Shown in pieces: positions 42,523 to 48,918 of a stretch of 48,918 bases of DNA. Position 1 is the stretch's first letter; the number at the start of each line of letters is the position of its first letter. The stretch is taken from NCBI GenBank assembly GCA_964390545.1, contig CAYMJV010000011.1, positions 1 to 48,918 of the forward strand. Direction: 5' to 3'. The stretch is from CAYMJV01 sp964390545. GTDB taxonomy: Bacteria; Desulfobacterota; BSN033; UBA1163. The translations under genes and the position numbers were made by a program. Below the pieces are notes generated by a model, which saw only the letters and a program-made list of their open reading frames with translations, had not been told where the DNA came from and made no database searches.

Positions 42523-44259
42523 TCACCTTGCTCCCGTCACTAGGTTTTTATTTGATATATCAGAGGAATCCACATTTGTCAACCTGACATTATGCGAATC
42601 CTGGGAGGAACCCCTTCCTTCCCATAGCTTTCTCTCCAAGGCAAGGAAGAATTTTGCAGGGCTTTCGGGTCGCAGGGCCGAGATTGAAACCCCGCCATAT
42701 TTTTGGCAGAGGGCTTCTACCTCCTCCCGATCCAATCGATCTTCTTTATTGAAAACGAGCAATCGGGGGATGAGGTCCAGTTCCAATTCGACGAGGATCT
42801 GATGGACCGCTTCAATGTGTGAAGGGAAACGGGGATTGCTGATATCGATGAGGTGGATCAACACATCGGATTCATGAAGTTCATCGAAGGTCGGACGGAA
42901 GGCCACCATCAGGTCTTTGGGCAAATTCCTAATCAATCCTACCGTATCGGTGACCACCACCTCCCGGACTTTGCTCCCGATTGGGAGAAAGGCGCGGCAT
43001 CTCAATCGCCTCGTGGCCGTATCCAACGTGGCAAAGAGTTTCTCCTCCACATGAAATTGGCTCCCCGTGAGCAGATTGAAGAGGGTTGTCTTCCCAGCAT
43101 TTGTATACCCAATGATTGAGAGCACAGGAATTCGTGTTTTTCTTCTTAATCCTCTCCTCTGTTCCCTCCTCTCGCCCTGCTTTTTCAACTCCCTCTCCAA
43201 GAGGTGGATCCTTTCCCTGACCCTCCTTCGGTCAATCTCTAGTTTCGTCTCACCAGGCCCTCTTCCTCCAATGCCTCCCGTTAATCGTGAAAGGGCAAGG
43301 GTCTTCTTGGCCAATCGGGGAAGAAGATATTTGAGCTGGGCCAATTCGACCTGGACTTTCCCTTCCTGAGTATGGGCGCGCTGAGCAAAGATATCTAAGA
43401 TGAGCTGGGTGCGGTCGATCACTCTCAGTTCTGTCAAATCCGATATGGTACCCATCTGACCCGGTGTAAGATTCTGATCGAAGATGATGAGGTCAACTCC
43501 CTGTTGCATGCATTTGACCAACAATTCTTTCAATTTCCCCTTTCCCATCAGCGTGGTGGGAGAGAGCTGCATCGGTCTTTGGATAACGGCGTCCACGACG
43601 AAGACGCCACTCGATTCTGCCAGATCTTTCAATTCCTCCATCGAATTTTCCAGGGCCTCTCGGTTCTCCCTTCCCACACTGAGAAGAATTGCCTTTTCTT
43701 GAGAGGCTTTCAGGGCAATCGAACGTTGACCCCTCTGAAATTCATCCTCAAGGGACTGAATCCATCGTAGGAAATCGATGTCCCATTGTCCCAGGGGGAC
43801 CGGAGGGTCCACTTCCCATGCCTTCTTGTCTCGATTATCGGGAAGCAGGTGAGCGGAGTAGATCAGGCCGGGATGACCGTCCCGATTGACCGTGAGGGCA
43901 ACCATCATGTCCAATCTTAGAAGGGCGAGGTCGGTCAAGTCGTCCTCTGTCAAAGGCTCCCCCCGAAGATGGGTGTGAACGAGGCGGAGACCTCTTAAGC
44001 GAAGGATGCCCGTTCGAGAACGGGAGAGATCGGGGATGGTGAGTCCCTTCTGGTCTCCAACGATGACGGTTTCAATAGACCCTCTTCGACCAACGAGAAT
44101 GCCTATCTGACGTCGTGTTTCATCGGATAACTGGGTAAGAAGGCCTGCAACTTCAGCGGAAATCGCCTTTTGAGGAGGGATTTTCCTTCGGTAGATACGT
44201 TCGATGTTCCGTATTTGGCTGGGTTTTAGGCCGATGAGGTTGCCGTATACTCTATTAAT
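42523..44259 (-). CDS. hflX: GTPase HflX (ribosome-splitting factor), start codon uncertain, possibly ATT
   Basis: Up to 578 residues. GTPase motifs: GYTNAGKTTLFNLLTG (G1), DTVGLIRNLPKDL (G3), NKEDRLD (G4); before them the HflX domain (SSGVFVVDAVIQRP) and the glycine-rich linker SRLTGGIGGRGPGETKLE. The frame upstream of the first canonical start (TTG at 43953) encodes sequence typical of long HflX proteins (GNLIGLKPSQIRNIERIYRR, RQIGILVGRRGS, LRGLRLVHTHLRGEPL). This conserved stretch reaches back to an in-frame TAG at 44260-44262 with no ATG, GTG or TTG. The first codon after the stop is ATT at 44259, with AGGGGG 5 nt upstream. Either initiation is at ATT or an assembly error removed the start. 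Confidence 0.9.
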   Translation of the reverse strand: MNRVYGNLIGLKPSQIRNIERIYRRKIPPQKAISAEVAGLLTQLSDETRRQIGILVGRRGSIETVIVGDQKGLTIPDLSRSRTGILRLRGLRLVHTHLRGEPLTEDDLTDLALLRLDMMVALTVNRDGHPGLIYSAHLLPDNRDKKAWEVDPPVPLGQWDIDFLRWIQSLEDEFQRGQRSIALKASQEKAILLSVGRENREALENSMEELKDLAESSGVFVVDAVIQRPMQLSPTTLMGKGKLKELLVKCMQQGVDLIIFDQNLTPGQMGTISDLTELRVIDRTQLILDIFAQRAHTQEGKVQVELAQLKYLLPRLAKKTLALSRLTGGIGGRGPGETKLEIDRRRVRERIHLLERELKKQGERREQRRGLRRKTRIPVLSIIGYTNAGKTTLFNLLTGSQFHVEEKLFATLDTATRRLRCRAFLPIGSKVREVVVTDTVGLIRNLPKDLMVAFRPTFDELHESDVLIHLIDISNPRFPSHIEAVHQILVELELDLIPRLLVFNKEDRLDREEVEALCQKYGGVSISALRPESPAKFFLALERKLWEGRGSSQDSHNVRLTNVDSSDISNKNLVTGAR

Positions 44260-44329
44260 CTACTCCCCCTTTTTCCAAAAATTCTAATATGCTCTTGATA
44301 GTAAGTCAAGGTTTTCTATTGACCGGAAC

Positions 44330-44470
44330 GTGCCCCGCAAGCCCCGCCTTGCCTGCCTGCCGGTAGGCAGGTGGGCGGGGTCAAGGGGCACAATATAAAA
44401 CGAGATTACCTTGCCGGGAAGCGCCGCCGTGCCTGCCCCGTCCTAACGGGGTGGGCGGGGAGCTTCACAA
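44330..44470. repeat. GC-rich hairpin repeats upstream of hflX
   Basis: Two hairpins: CCCCGCC...CCTGCCTGCCGGTAGGCAGG...GGCGGGG (about 44342-44380) and a second at about 44432-44461 with GCCTGCCCCGTCC...GGGGTGGGCGGGG. The palindromic core matches the one read inside the ligase gene at 10264-10284. The 267-bp space 44260-44526 between rtcA and hflX holds no gene. Confidence 0.6.
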
Positions 44471-44526
44471 TTTCCGAAACAGTCAACAAATCTCCGGAAA
44501 AGCATGAAGTATTTCTCAGGGCTCCC

Positions 44527-45737
44527 CTATTCATTGAACAATTCAACCTTCCCCTCTCTCCCCTTTTCTCCTGTCATGGAGATTTTTACATTCTTGAAAT
44601 GCTGAATGACCCAAAGGTTGGTTAATAAATGTTCCGTGACCCNNNNNNNNNNNNNNNNNNNNNNNNNNNNNNNNNNNNNNNNNNNNNNNNNNNNNNNNNN
44701 NNNNNNNNNNNNNNNNNNNNNNNNNNNNNNNNNNNNNNNNNNACATTCTTGAAATGCTGAATGACCCAAAGGTTGGTTAATAAATGTTCCGTGACCCGGG
44801 TTGTGGTGAAGGAGGAATTCCCCTTCGCCACGGCCATAAACGGTATCAGTTGATCAGCCAGGTGGGGATCAATGCAGCCCTTTGCCTCCAAATAACCTTT
44901 GAGAGAATTCACAGCCTCTCCAGCCACCTCTTCAGCCCTTTTCCCCCTCCGGCCCAGTGACGAAAACCCAGCGAGAGCGCCCTCCGATTCCGCCACGAGA
45001 AAGAGGAAGGACCCAGGCCCCTTTGAAGGAGGGTCCGGAAGAATCGTTATCTCTGCTCCCATCTTCATCTCCTTCTCAATCCTCCGGAGAGCTTCTTCTC
45101 TCTGTCTCTCTGCCACATGTTTTGGAAGCAGGGATGCGGCAGAAAACCCGCGAATCTTTCTGAGGGAACCCCGTTCAAGCAATGAGATCGGTCGCAGAGA
45201 TGGACTGGGTTGAACCTCCACTTGAATGATTCCACCTCCTTTGGGATACCAACCCCATTGATCGATTCTTCCTCCCACCGAGACTCCCATGAAGTGCAGG
45301 ATCGGCAACAGAATTTCGGAAAGATAGTGATAGGGGGGACTCCATGGTACATGAGTTCCCCCTTCCAGAACTAATTGGAACCCTTTCTGCGATAAACAGA
45401 GGGGCAGAAGAAGGGCTTGAAGGAGAAGGGTGACTGAACCAGCCGTCCCTATGGGGAAACGATAATCTCCGGGGCAGACCTCTCCCGGGATGAAAGTGAG
45501 CTTCTGTGAACCGATGACATTTCCTTCTACTTTGGCCCCAGAAATCTGGGCTAACGCATTGACCGCCATGAGATGCTGATGTCCGAGGCCAGGATTCTTT
45601 CTCTTTGCTCGGATATGATGAAGGGTCAGAGGCCGCTTAAAGATCACAGAAAGGGCCAAGGCGGTTCTCAAAATCTGGCCTCCCCCTTCCCCGAAAGAAC
45701 CGTCAATTTCTATCGTACCACTCACATCGCTACCCAT
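44527..45737 (-). CDS. rtcA: RNA 3'-terminal phosphate cyclase, interrupted by a scaffold gap
   Basis: RtcA motifs: GTIEIDGSFGEGGGQILRTALALS at the N-terminus, IRAKRKNPGLGHQHL, PIGTAGSVTLLLQALLLPL, and the C-terminal region VTEHLLTNLWVIQHFKN, whose His corresponds to the adenylated His309 of the E. coli enzyme. The coding sequence crosses a run of 100 N (44643-44742). The 55 bases before the gap are repeated directly after it. Removing 44643-44797 restores a single frame of 1,056 nt (351 residues) ending in GEKGREGKVELFNE at 44527, close to the usual 340. The enzyme converts RNA 3'-phosphates to 2',3'-cyclic ends with ATP. No rtcB or rtcR is in view. Confidence 0.92.
44588..44797. other. Scaffold gap with duplicated 55-bp flanks
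   Basis: Bases 44588-44642 and 44743-44797 are identical, on either side of 100 N. This is the pattern of two contigs that truly overlap but were joined as a scaffold with a nominal gap. The true genome probably has neither the gap nor the second copy. Confidence 0.92.
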
Positions 45738-45795
45738 TTGCTAAAGACTAACCAAATATATTTGAAATTTCCCCCGTGTTCCCCTCCCCCTTCCG

Positions 45796-45927
45796 GAGAC
45801 TGTGTCGTAATAGGAGGAAACGCTATGTCTGTCATTCTGAACGAAGTGAAGAATCTCGTAGAATCAATGGGTTGGAAAACAGAGATTCTTCGGCTGATGC
45901 CTCAGAATGACATTACGACACAGTCTC
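45796..45927. mobile_element. MITE-like element, copy 2
   Basis: Opposite orientation to the copy at 37822-37953, with identical 15-bp terminal inverted repeats and nearly identical interior apart from a few substitutions. It lies in the 456-bp space between divergent rtcA and the metallo-hydrolase gene. Confidence 0.8.
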
Positions 45928-45991
45928 CCGATGGGGGAGGGTAAGGGTGGGGGTGGACAAGATAAAGAGCTTTTGGTCCCCCCTTCCCTCC

Positions 45992-46016
45992 CTCCCCTCC
46001 CACGGAGGGGAGGGGA
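45992..46016. repeat. C/G-rich hairpin upstream of the metallo-hydrolase gene
   Basis: CTCCCCTCC-CACG-GAGGGGAGG forms a strong stem. It lies in the intergenic space 45738-46193, which otherwise holds the MITE-like element and no gene. Its role is unknown. Confidence 0.5.
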
Positions 46017-46193
46017 TGTTTAGGGGCTATCTAAAATGTTAGAAGAAAATTCTCAGAGTTAAACATTTAAGAATCCTAATCAAATGAGGAAACCGTGTCA
46101 ATCATCTGTAGATCGATGGAGGAGGAAAGGAAGGAATTGACTTTTCACTGATTCATGTTAGTCTTCTTTCATCCTTCTCAGGGGAGTTTCAAG

Positions 46194-46949
46194 ATGGCAG
46201 AACTGATCCTTTTAGGTTCGGGCACGGGCGTTCCCTCTTTAAAAAGGGGATCTCCAGGTCTGGTGGTCGTAACGGAGGGTTCTCGAATATTGATTGATAG
46301 CGGCCCTGCGACATTGAGGAGGATGTTGGAGGTTGGACTTACCTATCACGATATGGATCTTCTTCTCTACACTCATATCCACCCCGACCATGTCTCAGAC
46401 CTTGTCCCCTTCCTCTTTGCCAGTAAATATTCCGATCTCCCGAGAAAACGGGATTTGTTATGCGTAGGTGGGCCGGGATTTAGACGTTATTTTAACAAAA
46501 TCAAGAAAGTTTACGGATCCTGGATTGATTCAGAATGTTACCAATTTACGATTAAGGAACTTTCCAGGAGACCCCTTATCTTTCAGGACCTGATGATCTC
46601 TGTCAAACCTATGGCTCACCTCCCTGAAAGTGTTGGATATCGCATCGAATTCAAAGACGGGAGAACACTGGCCATTTCAGGAGATACGGATTATTGCAGA
46701 AATCTTGTCGAACTTGCTTCAGAAGTCGACCTCCTCGTCTTGGAGTGTTCCTTCCCCAACGATAAAAAAGTGGAAGGACACCTCACCCCCTCTTTGGCAG
46801 GAAGAATCGCATTGGAATCCCGCTGCAAGAAGCTTCTGCTCGTTCATTTCTATCCTGCATGCGACCAAACGGATATCCTCAAAGAATGCAGGGCCGTCTA
46901 TTCGGGCGAGATCATCCTGGGAGAGGATCTGATGAGAGTGAGAATTTAG
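46194..46949 (+). CDS. Metallo-beta-lactamase fold hydrolase (RNase Z-like)
   Basis: 251 residues from the ATG at 46194, which has AGGGGAG seven bases upstream; a longer frame to 46155 has no such site. It shows MAELILLGSGTGVPS, the metal motif THIHPDHVSDL (H-x-H-x-D-H), MAHLPESVGYRIEF, GDTDYC and ECSFPN, then a final His in LLLVHFYP. The layout is that of the RNase Z/ElaC and lactonase-like branch; the length is below that of true RNase Z (about 300) and the exosite arm is absent, so the substrate is open. It lies 74 bp before nfeD. Confidence 0.88.
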   Translation: MAELILLGSGTGVPSLKRGSPGLVVVTEGSRILIDSGPATLRRMLEVGLTYHDMDLLLYTHIHPDHVSDLVPFLFASKYSDLPRKRDLLCVGGPGFRRYFNKIKKVYGSWIDSECYQFTIKELSRRPLIFQDLMISVKPMAHLPESVGYRIEFKDGRTLAISGDTDYCRNLVELASEVDLLVLECSFPNDKKVEGHLTPSLAGRIALESRCKKLLLVHFYPACDQTDILKECRAVYSGEIILGEDLMRVRI

Positions 46950-46973
46950 ACGGGAAAGAGTTCCGGGAATCGA

Positions 46974-47002
46974 TTGACATCCGCCCCTTTTTAAGATAGT
47001 TT
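46974..47002 (+). promoter_or_regulatory. Candidate promoter of nfeD-slipin
   Basis: Perfect TTGACA at 46974-46979, 17-bp spacer, TAGTTT at 46997-47002 (a poor -10). The predicted transcription start would lie just before the AGGAGG ribosome binding site of nfeD. Confidence 0.35.
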
Positions 47003-47023
47003 AAATGTCAGGAGGATAAGATT

Positions 47024-48313
47024 TTGAAAAAATATGCTTTTGTTTTGATCCTTTCTCTCTCCTTCCTCGCCATTGGAATTCCGGGGCACTCGGAAGAGAA
47101 GGCTCCTGTTTTTGTTGCAGAGGTAGAAGGGATTATCAACCCGGCAACTGCCAAATTCATTATCGAGTCCATCGACCAAGCCGTTAAAGAGGGGGGGCAA
47201 TGTCTCATCATCGAGCTGGATACCCCTGGAGGGTTAATGGATTCGATGAGAAATATCGTGAAGAAAATCCTCACTTCTCCCATCCCCATCATTGTCTACG
47301 TAGGGCCAAGTGGAGCGAGGGCGGCCTCTGCGGGTGTCTTCATCACCATGTCCGCTAATATCGCTGCGATGGCCCCCAGTACGCACATTGGTGCAGCTCA
47401 CCCTGTCTCTTTGGGGGAAGGTAAAGAGAGCAAAACCATGTCCGAAAAGATCGTTAATGATACGGTCTCCTATATCAAGACAATCGCGAAGACGAGGAGG
47501 AGGAATGTGGAGTGGGCAGAGAACGCGGTGAGGAAGAGCGTTTCCATCACGGAAGACGAAGCCCTGAAGTTGAATGTCATCGATCTGATCAGTCCGGACC
47601 TCCAAGACTTGCTTGCCAAGATCGACGGAAGAGTGGTGAAGTTCGATGGGGTCACCCGAACCCTTTCGACAAAGGGAGTCCAACCTCGTTCCATTAAGAT
47701 GAGTTGGCGCTACCGTCTTCTTGATGTCATCTCCAACCCGACGATTGCCTACATTCTTCTCATGTTAGGAATCTACGGGGTCTTCTTCGAACTCTCGAAT
47801 CCCGGAGCTATTCTGCCTGGAGTGGTGGGCGGGATCTTTCTCATCCTGGCCTTTTATGCCCTGCAGATGCTTCCCATCAACTTTGCAGGGTTGGCTCTCA
47901 TCCTCTTTGCCATCATCCTTTTCATTGCCGAGATCAAGGTGGTGAGCCATGGCCTCCTCGCCGTAGGAGGCGCTATCTCGCTCCTCCTCGGTTCCTTGAT
48001 GTTGATCGAGAGTCCAACAGAATATATGAGAATTTCCCTAAGCGTGATCATCCCCGCGGTCCTGGTCAGTGTCGCCTTTTTCACGTTTGCTGTGACCAAG
48101 GCGGTCAAAGCACGCCTGTCGAAACCAACAACGGGAACAGAAGGGCTGGTGGGAGAAATCGGGACGGCGTCCACGCCCATTGCTCCAGACGGAAAAGTCT
48201 CCATCCACGGGGAGTTCTGGAATGCGATGAGCGATCAACCGATAGAGGCAGGGGAGAAGGTGCAGGTCATTGGAGTGGTGAACCTAAAAATGAAAGTGAA
48301 AAAACTAGAATAA
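47024..48313 (+). CDS. nfeD: NfeD family membrane serine protease (long form)
   Basis: 429 residues from a TTG start; AGGAGG sits eight bases before it. A signal peptide (about residues 1-23) precedes a ClpP-fold protease domain with IELDTPGGLMDSMR, PSGARAASAGVFI (nucleophile Ser102) and MSEKIVND (Lys142), matching the Ser-Lys dyad of the archaeal enzyme PH1510. Four or five membrane spans (about 235-360) and a C-terminal OB-fold (GLVGEIGTASTPIAPDGKVSIHGEFWNA) follow. It works with the slipin encoded 14 bp downstream in membrane quality control; the long NfeD-slipin pair is widely conserved. Confidence 0.95.
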   Translation: MKKYAFVLILSLSFLAIGIPGHSEEKAPVFVAEVEGIINPATAKFIIESIDQAVKEGGQCLIIELDTPGGLMDSMRNIVKKILTSPIPIIVYVGPSGARAASAGVFITMSANIAAMAPSTHIGAAHPVSLGEGKESKTMSEKIVNDTVSYIKTIAKTRRRNVEWAENAVRKSVSITEDEALKLNVIDLISPDLQDLLAKIDGRVVKFDGVTRTLSTKGVQPRSIKMSWRYRLLDVISNPTIAYILLMLGIYGVFFELSNPGAILPGVVGGIFLILAFYALQMLPINFAGLALILFAIILFIAEIKVVSHGLLAVGGAISLLLGSLMLIESPTEYMRISLSVIIPAVLVSVAFFTFAVTKAVKARLSKPTTGTEGLVGEIGTASTPIAPDGKVSIHGEFWNAMSDQPIEAGEKVQVIGVVNLKMKVKKLE

Positions 48314-48327
48314 GGAGGGACTGAAAT

Positions 48328-48918
48328 ATGTTCGGTGCATCGCCATTTGTCTTTCTAATTATTTTTCTTCTCATTTTGGCAGCTTCAGCCGTTAAGGTTC
48401 TAAGGGAATATGAACGGGGGGTTATTTTCCGGCTGGGAAGGCTGATCGGGGCAAAGGGGCCAGGGCTCTTCTTCATCATCCCTGGAATTGATAAGATGCT
48501 GAGGATCAGCCTGAGAACAGTGACCATGGACGTTCCTCCCCAGGATGTGATTACCCGTGACAACGTCTCCATTAAAGTGAATGCCGTTGTCTACTTTCGG
48601 GTCATGGATCCGAACAAAGCCGTTGTTGAGGTGGAGAACTACCTCTACGCCACCTCTCAATTGGCTCAGACGACCCTTCGAAGCGTCGTGGGGCAGGCGG
48701 AACTGGATGAGTTGCTCTCCCAGAGAGAAAAGATTAACATAACGCTACAGGATATCTTGGATAAACATACAGAGCCATGGGGAATCAAGGTCTCCCTGGT
48801 CGAGACGAAACAGGTCGATCTGCCTGAAGAGATGCGAAGGGCGATCGCCCGTCAGGCTGAGGCCGAGAGGGAAAGAAGGGCCAAGATAATCCACGCGGAA
48901 GGTGAGGCTCAGGCTGCT
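48328..48918 (+). CDS. Slipin (SPFH/stomatin-like) protein, 3' end cut by window edge
   Basis: 197 codons visible; the family is about 250-260 residues. An N-terminal membrane hairpin (FGASPFVFLIIFLLILAAS) is followed by the SPFH/band 7 domain: VLREYERGVIFRLGRLIGAKGPGLFFIIPG, DVPPQDVITRDNVSIKVNAVVYF, YLYATSQLAQTTLRSVVGQAELDELL and EMRRAIARQAEAERERRAKII with the coiled-coil start. AAGGAGG precedes the ATG. It forms membrane scaffolds and is a likely substrate or partner of NfeD encoded upstream. Confidence 0.95.
   Translation, partial: MFGASPFVFLIIFLLILAASAVKVLREYERGVIFRLGRLIGAKGPGLFFIIPGIDKMLRISLRTVTMDVPPQDVITRDNVSIKVNAVVYFRVMDPNKAVVEVENYLYATSQLAQTTLRSVVGQAELDELLSQREKINITLQDILDKHTEPWGIKVSLVETKQVDLPEEMRRAIARQAEAERERRAKIIHAEGEAQAA

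Noticed and set aside
46137..46160. Promoter for the metallo-hydrolase gene from TTGACT near 46137
   Set aside because: No acceptable -10 element lies 16-18 bp downstream.
46194..46949. Naming this gene rnz
   Set aside because: At 251 residues, without the exosite arm, it could be any of several hydrolases of the fold.

Overview
The window (48,918 bases, one 100-N gap) is a chromosomal segment of a Gram-negative bacterium. The best guess is an uncultured member of the Desulfobacterota (the old Deltaproteobacteria). This is inferred from the pilB-pilT-pilC-pilS-pilR block with a sigma-54 promoter, a Wza/Wzc type envelope polysaccharide locus, PATAN (DUF4388) proteins, NfeD-slipin, and the abundant dispersed hairpin repeats. 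The gap of exactly 100 N and the dense repeats suggest a draft or metagenome assembly.

Region 1 (1-18,200, all minus strand) is a surface polysaccharide locus. A sigma-70 type promoter near 18,150-18,178 precedes a FecR-domain protein. In transcription order there follow the outer-membrane export lipoprotein (Wza/OPX), a Wzz-tyrosine kinase (Wzc/BY-kinase), a TPR plus carbohydrate-binding protein, a membrane DnaJ protein carrying an NTF2-like domain, a secreted NTF2-like paralogue, an O-antigen ligase/polymerase, a NusG-like antiterminator, a VanZ protein, a nucleotidyltransferase overlapping a 58-residue gene, the Wzm/Wzt ABC exporter, a fused double methyltransferase, a family 2 glycosyltransferase and a second methyltransferase. 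An IS1380-type transposase runs off the left edge. Several of these genes contain intergenic-type repeats read in frame.

Region 2 (18,795-21,730) is housekeeping: tRNA-Leu(CAG), ribF, lepB and a nitrilase-family hydrolase. Region 3 (22,035-29,500, plus strand) is the type IV pilus motor and control block: a near-consensus sigma-54 promoter, pilB, pilT, pilC, the sensor kinase pilS and the sigma-54 activator pilR. The presence of both the activator and a sigma-54 site suggests a PilSR circuit.

Region 4 (29,555-45,737, minus strand) runs rtcA, hflX, guaB, a TPR/zinc-ribbon membrane protein, a PATAN protein, guaA, dnaE, accA, mutL. The hflX reading frame has no ATG, GTG or TTG over its conserved first 102 codons and may start at ATT. 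The rtcA gene is split by a scaffold gap whose flanks are a 55-bp duplicate; collapsing the duplicate restores an intact 351-residue protein.

Region 5 (46,194-48,918, plus strand) holds a metallo-beta-lactamase fold hydrolase and an nfeD-slipin pair cut by the right edge. At least five families of imperfect inverted repeats occupy the intergenic spaces, including two nearly identical 130-bp MITE-like elements 8 kb apart. All functional calls come from reading the sequence and from memory of protein families; no database search was run.
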